A stretch of DNA of 64,000 nt from contig NC_089221.1 of assembly GCF_963924675.1 (NCBI RefSeq), positions 134,334,263 through 134,398,262 on the forward strand, read 5' to 3'. The number at the start of each line of letters is the position of its first letter. The stretch's first letter is position 1. The notes beneath the pieces are model-generated. The model saw nothing but the letters and a program-made list of their open reading frames with translations. It made no database searches and was not told where the DNA came from. Position numbers and translations under genes: made by a program. The DNA comes from Phocoena phocoena. Its lineage: Eukaryota; Chordata; Mammalia; Artiodactyla; Phocoenidae. Below, in pieces: positions 44,599 through 54,429 of this stretch.

Positions 44599-44995
44599 TT
44601 ATGGGCTGAATCGTGTCCCTCCAAAATATTCATGTTGAAGTCCCAAGTACCTCATAATGTATTTGGAGAGAGGGTCTTTACAGAGGTGGTTAAGTTAAAA
44701 GGAGGTCATTAGGAAGAGCCCTAATCCAATACGACTGGTCTCCTTATAAGAAGAGATAACTCGGACAGAAATACGTACGGAGGGAAGATGATGAAGATGC
44801 CGGGAAAGGATGATCATCTACAAGCCAAGGAGAAAGGCCTGGAACAGATCCTTCCCTCATGGTCTTCAGAAGAACGTCACCTCCTTGATCTTGGACTTGT
44901 AGCCTCCAGAACTATAAGAAAATAAATCTCAGTTGCTGAAGTCACCCACTCTAGGGTATCTTGTTAGGGTAGCCCTAGCAGACTCATATATGGTC
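44599..44995 (+). repeat. MLT1 (MaLR) LTR
   Basis: It follows the MLT1 consensus: 'gttatgggctgaatcgtgtc', 'cctaatccaatacgactggt', 'tccttataagaagagata', 'tagcctccagaactataaga', 'aaataaatctcagttgct', 'agcagactcatat'. It contains no gag/pol sequence. Confidence 0.88.
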
Positions 44996-45154
44996 ACTTG
45001 CCTACATGGAGTCTGGCAGGCAAGATGCAAACAAAAATACAAAATTGTGAGAGCAGTTCACTTTGCCCTCATTCACCTTGTAAAGCCTGGCCTTGAAGAC
45101 CTGATAGGGTTTTATTGTCAAGGAACCAGGAGAGTAAAACTTGGAGAGATATTC
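44996..45154. other. Short unique sequence
   Basis: Nothing recognised. Confidence 0.3.
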
Positions 45155-45240
45155 CCCTAATTCTATGGCCTTGGGTGAGTCCTTAAACTTCTCTGGACCC
45201 CATGTCCTCATCTGTAGAGTGAGACATTTAGATTGGAGCA
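45155..45240 (+). repeat. MIR SINE core fragment
   Basis: 'ctatggccttgggtgagtcc' and 'catgtcctcatctgtagagt'. Confidence 0.7.
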
Positions 45241-45281
45241 GATGTCTTCAAAATACTTTATTCAAACAAAATCTTAGGCAG

Positions 45282-45483
45282 GGGCTTCCCAGGTGGCACA
45301 GTGGTTGAGAGTCTGCCTGCCGATGCAGGGGACGCGGGTTCGTGCCCCGGTCTGGGAGGATCCCACATGCTGCGGAGCGGCTGGGCCCGTGAGCCATGGC
45401 CGCTGAGCCTGCGCGTCTGGAGCCTGTGCTCCACAACGGGAGAGGCCACAGCAGTGAGAGGTACCGCAAAAAAAAAAAAAAAA
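45282..45483 (+). mobile_element. CHR SINE, short form
   Basis: Complete plus-strand copy with a pure A tail of about 19 bases. TSD AAAATCTTAGGCAG is perfect at 45268-45281 and 45484-45497. It lacks 6 bp in the 3' GGCCCGCGTACC motif (here GAGAGGTACCGC). Confidence 0.95.
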
Positions 45484-45639
45484 AAAATCTTAGGCAGAAA
45501 CCAAAGAAGTAAAACCTGGATAAACATGAAGCTGTTTGGATAGAGGTGGAAGTGGGGGACCTGGGACTGTCTTCTTTCCTCTATCCCCTGGATCCTTAGC
45601 ACAGCTAGGGTTACAAAGGCCCCATCCCAGATCAGAGGT

Positions 45640-45765
45640 TCTGCAAAGTCAGGAGTCTAACATCTGAGTCCATTGGACTGTGGGACCCTGGGGAGAGGAG
45701 CTGTCTCTTAATTAACTTAGCATAGTGCCAGGTTCACAGCAGGTACTCAATAAATGTGAAAAGAA
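45640..45765 (+). repeat. L2 LINE 3' end
   Basis: 'aacttagcatagtgccaggt', 'tcacagcaggtactcaataa'. Confidence 0.7.
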
Positions 45766-46383
45766 GGGAGGAAATGAAATGATAGAAAAAAGGAAGAGAA
45801 GAAAATATTGCTACAGAGTTCTAGAGGGGGCCTGAGCCATTCAGATAGCCTCAGGATGTTCCTTTTTCGTTTTGCTTTGACCTAGAACTTTCTTGCCTTT
45901 TCTAGAAACTAAGGCCACAAACTGAAACTCACTCAGGCACTGGAGAAGTAGAGGTGATTGGAAATGGACTTAAATCTCCAACGAGGCCAAAGGGTTAAAT
46001 CGCTCTTTCAGACCAATTGGGGATTGATTGGCTGAGAGTTAAAAAGGGAAGTTGGGAACTGGTTGGGAGCTGGGGAGGCGGGTTTTCTTCTGGGCTGCTT
46101 GCTAAGGGTTTGGCATTTCACCTGCTAGATGGCGCTGTCCTCTAAGGAAAGACGCCAGCTCTGCTCTAACTGGGCTCAGTCAAGGAAACAGGAACAACTG
46201 AAGTTGAAAAGAATTGATGGGCAAGAGGCAGAGGGGATGGAGGATAGCCCTTTCTGCAGCAGCAGCATCTCCTTTTGTGGTGGCTCTGGTTCCCTTTATA
46301 GATCTTGTTTTTCAGCGTGTGTGTTCATATACCACACCTGAAAAGTCACAGGGCCTTTTGCTCTGAACAAAAGTGAATAAGAA

Positions 46384-46385
<2 letters not shown>
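45766..46385. other. Unique sequence
   Basis: No repeat recognised. The plus frame at 46129-46341 (70 codons) has no domain. Confidence 0.35.

Positions 46386-46419
<34 letters not shown>
46386..46419. repeat. (GT)n microsatellite
   Basis: About 16 uninterrupted GT units. Confidence 0.95.
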
Positions 46420-46422
<3 letters not shown>

Positions 46423-46739
46423 GTGAGGAAGGGACAGGGAAGGTCACTGAGCCTACAACTTATAAATGACATGCCCCAGCCCTGGTGTTTGGCCTTGACT
46501 TAAACGAGATCAGTGGGAAAAAAAAACAGTCAGTCCTTTCTCCATGCTGCCCGCCAAGCTGGACGCCTCAGACTCCTTGAGCTTTACTCCAAAGCCTCTA
46601 GCTCAGCTCCAAATTGCAGGGGCATACTGCTTGTAGGGACCGAGGCTCTCTCTCCCCGGGCACTGTTAGTGTTAGGCTGATGTGCTGGCTCTGGGTCTGC
46701 TGAAATCAGGGATGTGGCCTGCAACTACTCCCGCTCTAT
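46420..46739. other. Unique sequence
   Basis: Nothing recognised. Confidence 0.3.
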
Positions 46740-47300
46740 CAGCAGCCAGAAGGAAGGAAAACAAAGATAAGGGCTGTGGGGATGGAACCAGCAGGGGACC
46801 TAAGAGGAGGGACGGGAGGGTTGAGGAAAGACAGGGGACAAGGGAACAAAGAACAGAGGTGAAGGGTGAAGGGGATGGGGGTGGTGAGAGAGGGACACGT
46901 AGGACCAGGTGTCCAGAAAGAAAGGAAAGGGCCATGCAGGGGAGCCAGTGGAGGAGAGAGGATGGACCAGTGGAGGAAATGAGAAGACCAGGAAGCCGGA
47001 GTGGAGCTTTCAAGTCGGTGCTAAAGCCAGGAAACTTAAAAGGCAGGGGAAGGAGGTTCTGTCAGGAAAACAGGAAAACAGAGGAAGAGGAAGCCTAGTA
47101 ATTAGAGAAAACCTGACCAAGGGCCCAAAAGGAGAGGAAAACCACTGTGATGGGGAGGTTGCAGAGAAGCAAGGCAGCAGGTAGTGGTAGCAAGCTTTGA
47201 AGCAGGAGGGTGGAAGCAACGGAGGCAGAGAGCAGTGCTGGGAAGGAGAAAAAGAACGAGGAGATGGAATGCGCAAAACCCAGCACGGTGGAGAGCAAGG
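46740..47300. repeat. Long purine-rich (G/A) region
   Basis: About 560 bp with strong G/A excess on the plus strand. It keeps frames open on both strands (e.g. 46682-47098 plus, 47010-47492 minus) through composition, giving K/R/E/G-rich or S/L/P-rich products. I do not call these genes. Confidence 0.75.
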
Positions 47301-47764
47301 GAACTGGGAAGGAACCAGTAAAAGAATGCTAACCTTATGGTCGTAAAAACCAGAATGTGTGTATTTTGGCCTGCAGCCATGGTCCAGGAGACACAGCGTG
47401 GCTTTTAAGCAAGTCGTGGAGTGGTTGTGTCCACACGTTAGTAGCTTGTCCTGGTCTGCTGCTTTGAAATGCAGCTGCTCTGAGTTGCCCACTTGTTGGC
47501 TGGTAGCCTGTTACTGGGGACATCAGATGAAACCCACTCTCCACACCAAAGGTATCCCCGCTCAATTTATGGTGCTCTAAGTTCAGAGACACCAACTTTT
47601 CTTCCAGGGCAGTCGCTGCCCTTTGCAGGCCAAGAGTTGAGATGTGTATCCTGCGGGGTGACCTGCTCGCTGTCTCTTGAATCAGTGGTCCCTTGGAGGA
47701 TGTTTCTCGGTGAGACTGGTGCAGAGGCTCTGGAAGGGCAGAGGGGGTGATATGTTAAAGGTAA
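47301..47764. other. Unique sequence
   Basis: Nothing recognised. Confidence 0.3.
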
Positions 47765-48015
47765 TACAGGATGGAGGTTAAGGGAAGGGACCCTGGAGTC
47801 TGATAACCACAATTTGGTTCCTTGTTTTACCATTTTACTGTATAAACTAGCATATATTTCTTAGCCTCTCTGAGCCTCAATTACTCATCTGTAAAATTGG
47901 GCTCATAATTATACCTAACTCATAGGGTTCTGATGAATCTTAAATGAGATAATCTGTGGGGCTAGCAGAGTGGCTAGATCATATAGATGCTCATTAAATG
48001 TTAGCTGTTCTTTTT
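47765..48015 (+). repeat. MIR SINE, nearly full length
   Basis: 'ggaggttaagggaagggacc', 'cttagcctctctgagcctca', 'attactcatctgtaaaattg', 'taactcatagggttctgatg', 'agatgctcattaaatgttag'. Confidence 0.9.
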
Positions 48016-48037
48016 ATTATGGTTTAAAGACCAGATA

Positions 48038-48041
<4 letters not shown>

Positions 48042-48086
<45 letters not shown>
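48042..48086. repeat. (GT)n microsatellite
   Basis: About 22 uninterrupted GT units beginning 26 bp after a MIR. Confidence 0.95.
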
Positions 48087-48089
<3 letters not shown>

Positions 48090-48131
48090 GGGGGGATCAA
48101 TCCTTGAATGAAGAGTAAGGGGCTTAGATTT

Positions 48132-48807
48132 TTTTTAAATTTAATTTTATTTATTTTTTTATACAGCAGGTTCTTATTAGTTATCCATTTTATACATATT
48201 AGTGTATATATGTCAATCCCAATCTCCCAATTCATCCCAACACCACCACCCCCCTGCCAATTACCCCCTTGGTGTCCATACGTTTGTTCTCTACATCTGT
48301 GTCTCTATTTCTGCCCTGCAAACCGGTTCATCTGTACCGTTTTTCTAGGTTCTACATATATGCGTTAATATACAGTATTTGTTTTTCTCTTTCGGACTTA
48401 CGTCACTCTGTACGACAGTCTCTAGTTCCATCCACGTCTCTACAAATGACCCAATTTCATTCCTTTTTATGACTGAGTAATATTCCATTGTATATATGTA
48501 CCACATCTTCTTTATCCATTCATCTGTCGATGGACACTTAGGTTGCTTCCATGACCTGGCTATTGTAAATAGTGCTGCAGTGAACATTGGGGTGCATGTG
48601 TCTTTTTGAATGATGGTTTTCTCTGGGTATATGCCCAGTAGTGGGATTGCTGGGTCATATGGTAATTCTATTTTTAGTTTTTTAAGGAACCTCCATACCG
48701 TTCTCCATAGGGGCTGTATCAATTTACATTCCCACCAACAGTGCAAGAGGGTTTCCTTTTCTCCACACCCTCTCCAGCATTTGTTGTTTGTAGATTTTCT
48801 GATGATG
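48132..48807 (-). mobile_element. Young L1, 5'-truncated (ORF2 end plus 3' UTR)
   Basis: The minus strand holds the C-terminal end of L1 ORF2, the 3' UTR and a poly(A) tail (T run at 48130-48136). A 15-bp TSD with one mismatch, AAG[G/A]GGCTTAGATTT, lies at 48117-48131 and 48808-48822, so insertion used standard target-primed reverse transcription. Only about 680 bp were copied. Compare the longer copy at 54430-55436. Confidence 0.93.
48345..48807 (-). pseudogene. L1 ORF2 C-terminal fragment, frame intact
   Basis: About 150 codons of L1 ORF2p C-terminus are open up to the natural stop at 48345. The cysteine-rich motif CX3CX7HX4C (C-WRG-C, then H-CWWE-C) is preserved, and PLLGIYPEK and the conserved WYIYTMEYYSVIKRNE segment follow. 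Endonuclease and reverse-transcriptase domains are absent because of 5' truncation, so it is not functional. The open frame continues for about 90 codons into flanking non-L1 sequence. An intact frame in an unconstrained relic suggests a recent insertion. Confidence 0.92.
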
Positions 48808-49115
48808 AAGAGGCTTAGATTTGAAGGTATTTTAGCAAGAGAACGATCTGTGCAAATCATTGTTTGTGAAAATAGATCCAGCAGTGACATATGGCTCCTT
48901 TGGGGAATAGGAGAGACCATTTTGGTGACCAGAGCATGCATGAGATAGTGGCTGCCTGGACTAGGGATGGGGGTGGTGCTGAAAAAAATGTAAAGGGTAT
49001 TTTGAGACGCAGCCCAAACCCCAAAACCTTTATGATTGGATGGACAGGTGGTGGGAGAGGGACATTTTAAGCATGACTCCAAGGTTTGGGGGCCTAGAAC
49101 AGGGGTCAGTGGGAG
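48808..49115 (-). repeat. L2 LINE fragment
   Basis: 'ttagatttgaaggtatttta' and, near the end, 'cattttaagcatgactccaa' with 'ggtttgggggcctagaac' match antisense L2. The L1 above landed at its edge. Confidence 0.55.
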
Positions 49116-49439
49116 CTCTCAAGCTAAGAATGATTTTTTACATTTTTAAAGGATTGTTAAAAAAAAACAAAGAAGAACTCATGACAGAGAAAGGATGTGG
49201 TCTGCAAAGCCTAAAATATTTCCTATTTAGCCCTTTACGGAAAGAGTTACCCTATCTCTGGCCCAGCCTATGGTATCAGAAGATGACTTTTCCCCAGAAA
49301 TCAGGAAGCCTGGAGAGGTACAATGTCCCCCAGAAAATTAGAGCATTGGGACTAAAGCTGGAGCGAGGTTTGTGTGAAAAATATACAAATTTGGGTCATA
49401 TATTCATTCCACAAATATTTTTTGAATGTGGCTCAGGAG
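49116..49439. other. Unique sequence
   Basis: Nothing recognised, apart from a short antisense L2-like 'cattccacaaatatttttt' near 49405. Confidence 0.3.
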
Positions 49440-49665
49440 ATTGACAGACCTGGTTGAATGCTGGCTCCATCTTCCTACCTGTCACCTTCACCAAGTTATG
49501 AATGTCTGTGTGTCTCACTTTTTTCCACTTGTAAAATGTGGATGACAATTATACTTGCCTCCTGGAATTTTTTTTGGAAGATTAAATGTGATAAGACATG
49601 TAAAGTCTTTAGGCAGTGTCCGGCACACACTGCATAATAAATATTAACTTTTATTGTTATTGGGA
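49440..49665 (+). repeat. MIR SINE
   Basis: 'cctggttgaatgctggctcc', 'cacttgtaaaatgtggatga', 'ataagacatgtaaagtcttt', 'aggcagtgtccggcacacac'. Confidence 0.85.
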
Positions 49666-50289
49666 ACCTAGAAGCCCGGAGATGGAAATGAACATGGCGT
49701 GTGCTAAACAACAGTAAGAGGGTGAACTGGTTTGATAAATAACAGTAAGCAAATATCACTTGCCATTATTATTATCATCAATATCATCACTCTTTTCCTG
49801 TTGTTAGAACTTGGGGTCTGGTCTTGGGACCTCAGTGTTCTCATTCGTAAAGCATGAGGTTTGCTAAGATCCCTTCCAGCTCTGTCTTTTTAATTTTTTG
49901 TCAATTCCTTGGTCCTTCCCCATTTCACTTTCTCCCTTCCCTCTGTGCAATGACAAACACACTTAACTCTCTTTGACATTTCTGACAGCCAGGTCATCTC
50001 TTCCCCATCCTCTTTAAAAATCCTGATCATGTAAGAGCTGATTCTGTTTTCCCTCCATTCCCAGTGAGCTCTTCCTTTTGCAGCCCCTCCCCCTTCGGGC
50101 ATTTCCAACAAAAGAGTCTGGTCATTTTTCATGCAGTATCAGCCACACGTTAGCCTCTGAAGCATTTGTCCTTGATTCTCTGAGTGTCGGAAGTTCTCCG
50201 TCTTCCCACTAGGACTTTCTGAGAGCATGGAGTGGATCCCAGAATTTCTAATCCTCCCTGCTGCAACTGAGCCTCTTCCCACACTTTGA
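49666..50289. other. Unique sequence with MIR scraps
   Basis: A weak MIR-like piece occurs at 49800-49885 ('ggtcttgggacctcagtgtt'). No gene. The minus frame at 49890-50132 has no domain. Confidence 0.35.
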
Positions 50290-50309
50290 GAAAAAGGATT
50301 GGGAAAAAA

Positions 50310-50395
50310 ATGCCCGTGGAGGAGTAAGGCCTGGCCGGCTCGCTGCTGCGCGGGGTTTGTGCTGGCCGGCAGCTGTGCCCCGCCGGTTACCTACT
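50310..50395. promoter_or_regulatory. Small CpG cluster outside repeats
   Basis: Eight CpGs lie in about 80 bp of GC-rich unique sequence, with the 9-mer CTGGCCGGC present twice (50331 and 50362). It is too short for a classical CpG island. It is the only CpG cluster in the window not supplied by a SINE. A promoter or insulator role is conjecture. Confidence 0.35.
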
Positions 50396-50660
50396 GCTGC
50401 TTTGAGAGGCCAGTCGGGGGAGAGAGATTAGGGCCATCAAGATAAGGCAGAGAATATTCAAACTGGAGGCAAAAAGGGGCTTGTTTTTCCAATAGTAAGT
50501 AATCAGGGAACGGGAGGAGGTAATTTGCAGATTAGGAAAGTGAACAAAGAACAAAAAATTAACTTTATAGCAAAGAGGAGCACAGTCTGTTTGAAGAAAT
50601 AAACCTCCATAAAGCATTATTGTTGATAAAATCAGACTGTTGATTTAAACTAAATAGGAA
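50396..50660. promoter_or_regulatory. Candidate conserved non-coding element
   Basis: Directly after the CpG cluster is a repeat-free block with 'gccatcaagataaggcagag' (GATA-type core), 'aactttatagcaaagaggag', 'aataaacctccataaagc' and 'attgttgataaaatcagact'. There is no coding frame. Regulatory status is inferred from composition. Confidence 0.3.
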
Positions 50661-50764
50661 ATATGACCAAATCAGGGTGAGGAGGGGGGTTCAGTGGAAG
50701 CTGGGGTTGAAACTTCAGGAGGGGATGGAAGGCTGGTTTGGGCTTGAGAGACCTGATGTGGCAT

Positions 50765-50812
<48 letters not shown>

Positions 50813-50841
50813 GATGTGTGTGTATGCACGTGCATGTGTGT
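50765..50841. repeat. (GT)n microsatellite
   Basis: A pure GT run of about 46 bp followed by imperfect GT/GCAC units. Confidence 0.95.
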
Positions 50842-50946
50842 TGAGGGAGAGATGTAGTATTAAAGCAAGGATGGCATAGATAAGAGGAATGTGCCTTTCC
50901 AAGTCACCTAAACTGCCTTCATTTTGGGATTGCCTTTATTTCAGTG

Positions 50947-50996
50947 GATAAGAACAGATACTACACTTGATCTTAGCCAAAAGGCCAAGAAGTGAT
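50947..50996 (-). pseudogene. RNU2: U2 snRNA 5'-end pseudogene
   Basis: On the minus strand, 50 bp match U2 snRNA nucleotides 1-50 with only two changes, both at former CpGs (ATCACTTCTTGGCC in place of the U2 start). The branch-point recognition segment GTAGTA is kept. The Sm site and all 3' stem-loops are missing, and no U2 promoter (PSE) is evident. It is a truncated retro-pseudogene and cannot make a snRNP. CTTTATTT occurs on both sides (50934-50941, 51005-51012) as a possible but imperfect target duplication. Confidence 0.93.
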
Positions 50997-51899
50997 AAGA
51001 TTATCTTTATTTTAAAAGTGGCCCTGACTTCCAAGCACTGGTAGACAGCACATATGCTCTTGCACAGAGCCAGTCCCAACCCTACCTCCTATTTTTAATT
51101 CTCAAATACCCACCTGAAACACCAGTAACTCTCCCTGTGAACACCAGTACTGACCTAGGTACCAAAGTCCAGGAATTCCAAGGTCATGCCTTTGATCCCA
51201 AGGAGGTTTGGGCAGGGCTTCTCTCCCCTTTATCACAGACAGGTTGGCCAAATTAAGGTAATACCCCTGCAGCGGGCAGTGAGAAATCCACCTCTGTGCT
51301 GTTAGCTGCCCTATAGTTCTCTGTGCTGAGCCTTCCTGACCCCACATGGACTAGGAGGGAACACTTACATGGTTTTTGTTGTCTTTGATTTGCTGAGGAA
51401 GGACTCTTCCCAAGGACCGAGTTGCAGAGAAGCATCCCTGTGTAGCAGTGTGTACAAGTCTTCATTTCCCCCTCTAGGTCCATTATCCTCTTTTGTCCGT
51501 CTTGCTCTGACCCCTGGAAGCCACAGCCTGGGAATTCCCTATTTTCTGGCTTTCTGGATGGTCCAGCTTATGAGAGGCACCTTATGAGAGGCTGGAGGAG
51601 AGAGAGAGGGCAGGCTGCAGACTGGCAGTGGCTTTCTCTTCTGAAGTCCAGAGCTCTCGAACTATAGCTTAAGGCTCAGCTACGGGTTTCTCTGGGTTCG
51701 GGGCATTAGCCTTGTCCCTTCAGGCACAGAGGTGGTCCTGGCCCCCCTGCAGCTGCTGCACCTGGAATGCATCACCAGCCTTTGTTGGCTTCCTTTAAAT
51801 GTGTCCTTGTTTTTAACAATCTTTTCATTATGCTCTCCTCTAATACTCCTACTTGAGTGTGCCATTCTTGTAGGACCCTGGTGGATACAAGTGATTGCA
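50997..51899. other. Unique sequence
   Basis: No repeat or gene recognised. Both-strand frames at 51102-51943 lack domains. Confidence 0.35.
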
Positions 51900-52040
51900 A
51901 GTTCTTGTCTGGAAATGAGAAAGCCTGGGTCATTGTAGGTCATTGGGCAAGTTGCTTCTCCGTACTCACCTCAGGTTCTTCATCTGTGAAATGGGCATGA
52001 TGGTGAGGTCATCTTTCAGCTAAAACATGCTAAGATTCTG
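51900..52040 (+). repeat. MIR SINE
   Basis: 'gtcattgggcaagttgcttc', 'ggttcttcatctgtgaaatg'. It is directly followed by a second MIR in the same orientation. Confidence 0.8.
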
Positions 52041-52044
52041 TTTC

Positions 52045-52285
52045 CGCTAGTGGTGTAGTGGGCAGGGCTTTGGAAGAAAGAGAAACATAGGTTTGAATCC
52101 TGGTTTTGACACTTACTAGGTGTGTGGCCTTGGCCAAGTCTTAATCTCTTTGAATCTTTGTTTTCATCATCAGTAAAACAGGGAAGATAACCCTTTCCTT
52201 GCAAGTTGAGGGGGAGGGTTAAAATTACATGTATGGAAGCAATTAAAGCAGTTCTCATGATACAGAAGGCATCCAATCCACGTGA
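52045..52285 (+). repeat. MIR SINE, nearly full length
   Basis: 'tggtgtagtgggcagggctt', 'ggtttgaatcctggttttga', 'cacttactaggtgtgtggcc', 'tgtttTcatcatcagtaaaa' in consensus order. Confidence 0.9.
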
Positions 52286-52807
52286 GAGCCTTTCTCTTCT
52301 TTCCAGGCTATCTTGAAGGGAAAATGCCTGAGCACGAGGGGAAAGAAGTTTGTAGCTTCTGGAGGTTGCCATTCTTTTCACCTCTAAGTCTGTTTATTTA
52401 TATTTGCTGACATCTCAGGTTACAGACTCCCATTCATTTATCCTTTCCAATCTGTCTAGTCCTTAAAGATTTCTCCCTGGAACCATTCCTTTAAAAGGAG
52501 GGCAGGCCTGTGGTTAGCTGGAAGGAGGGAACCAGAAGAAGCAGACCCTGGGCACGAGGCCACTCTCTAGCCTGGCGTTCTGACCAGAACAGGGATTTCT
52601 TTCAGTTCAGAGCTCTCTGGGACAGCTGACACATTTCAGGGACCTTCCTTTTCTTTTCCTTCTTTATGCAGATGTCACCTTTATAACTGAAGGGCTGGGA
52701 CTCTTAATTTTTCATCGTAATTGCTTATACCTAGATTTTAGGACAAAATGAGCTCTCAACCAACCCAATCCGTAGTCCTGCACAACCCCAAACTTGCCAT
52801 GATTTTT
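52286..52807. other. Unique sequence
   Basis: Nothing recognised. Confidence 0.3.
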
Positions 52808-53016
52808 TTTTTTTTTTTTTTTTTGCGGTACGCGGGCCTCTCACTGTTGTGGCTTCTCCCGTTGCGGAGCACAGGCTCCGGACGCGCAGGCTCAGCGGCC
52901 ATGGCTCACGGGCCTTGCCGCTCCGCGGCATGTGGGATCTTCCCGAACCGGGGCACAAACCCGTGTCCCCTGAATCGGCAGGCGGACCCTTAACCACTGC
53001 GCCACCAGGGAAGCCC
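52808..53016 (-). mobile_element. CHR SINE, short form
   Basis: Complete minus-strand copy. TSD TTGCCATGATTTTT is at 52794-52807 and 53017-53030. Confidence 0.95.
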
Positions 53017-53030
53017 TTGCCATGATTTTT

Positions 53031-53399
53031 GTATAGAGATTTTTTTAAAAGTGTATACAGTGGAACTTTTGAAATTTTTGCTTGAAGTTTCAGTATTTAA
53101 ATGTGTGCCCCACCACAGATAGATCCAGATGTGGACAAAGCTGTGAGTGAAAGGAAGTTTATCTGTAGTTTCTTCCATTCATTCTCAGTGTTCACTTTTT
53201 TCATTTCAGCATCTCAGTCTCCAGACACTCAACATCTATAACTGACCATAGCTGACCAGAGATCCTCTGGCCAGGATCTTTTCCAGGATCAAATAGACCC
53301 TTGTAATTCTGCCCTTATTGAATATAAACTTACATATCTTCGGTCTGTCAATAGCCACTGAGTGCTTTCAAGTATATGATAATTTGACCCATTCTTCTG
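53031..53399. other. Unique sequence
   Basis: Nothing recognised. Confidence 0.3.
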
Positions 53400-54040
53400 T
53401 CTATCCATCCATTCATCTACCTGCCAACTTAACCAGCCAATTGACAAATATTGGTTGGGAGCCTCTTATGCACAAAATGTGGTAGGCTTTCTATAATAAT
53501 TTTGTAAAAGTGTTAGTCACTGTTCCAGACTTAAGAAATACAGAGTATATTAGCAGACTCAAAACAAATAAAGGTAAAATGTTCACTCACAATACCAATG
53601 CAAGCAAGGGCTAAGTGTCCACTAGTATTGGGGAAAGCTACCAGAGAAGGTATGGGAGCAGGGGAAATGGGAAAAAAATAGGACATAGAATTCTAAAAGT
53701 AGACCTGTTTGGGTGGACTGGAGCATTTGAATAAGTAGCTGTGGTAAGATTGGAAAGACTGATCAGGACTGGTTTCTGGAAAAGGGGCTGGAATGTGAAG
53801 CTGAGAAGTATAAGCATTTTCTACATGTCATAGGGAGCTCCTGAAGATTTTTCTAGCTGGAAGAGTTATCTGTTGAATAGTAGAAGTGTGCAGAGTGTTT
53901 TAGAGTTTGGAGTGTTTGTATTATCTATTGACTCACTGATTCATAGATTCATGCAACAAAAATTTAGTGAGCTCTACTGTGTGCTAAATTCAGTGATCGT
54001 GGCTGGACGCTAGTTCTTATGGCTTAGTTCCCAGAGAAAT
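53400..54040 (-). repeat. L2 LINE fragments
   Basis: Antisense L2 over about 500 bp ('ttggttgggagcctcttatg', 'gtcactgttccagacttaag', 'agggagctcctgaagattt'). Then comes a fresh L2 3'-end start at about 53930 ('cactgattcatagattcatg', 'gagctctactgtgtgctaaa'). Confidence 0.65.
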
Positions 54041-54109
54041 CAAAGGAGCCCTTGTTTTGGGGAGAGTTTCTTATTTATCAAGACCAAATAATTAACCTAG
54101 AGAACAAAA

Positions 54110-54429
54110 CCATTGCAGTTAACTTTTTTTTTAAAAAAAATTTATATTGTAGAATTAAACACAGATACAGAAAACCAACCCAAAGAAATGTGTGACTTAG
54201 TGAATTATTATACAGTGAATACGCTTATAACTACCACCCAAATTAAGAAATAAGAGTGCCAGCCTGCCCTGTAACTCCTCCATGTGCCTCATCCCAACAG
54301 AGTTCCTCCCTATCTCCAGAGGTAAGCACTATCCTGACTTTTATAGTAATCTAGTCCTTGCATTTATTTGCGGTTTTGTCACTCAAGTGGGCATCCCTAA
54401 ACCCTATAGTTTAGTCTTGCCCATATGTT
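54110..54429 (-). repeat. Ancient L1M 3' region (copy B, left part)
   Basis: Parallel to copy A at 13985: 'aagcactatcctgactttta', 'aagtgggcatccctaaac', 'tatagtttagtcttgccca'. It is interrupted by a young L1 and resumes at about 55437. Confidence 0.72.

Noticed and set aside
46682..47098. 138-codon K/R/G/E-rich frame and opposite-strand frames
   Set aside because: Explained by the purine-rich composition, which has few stop codons. No motif or start context supports it.
47010..47492. 160-codon minus-strand frame rich in S, L, P
   Set aside because: Complement of the same purine-rich region. It looks membrane-like only through composition.
50947..50996. Functional U2 snRNA gene
   Set aside because: Only the first 50 nucleotides are present, without Sm site, 3' stem-loops or promoter elements.
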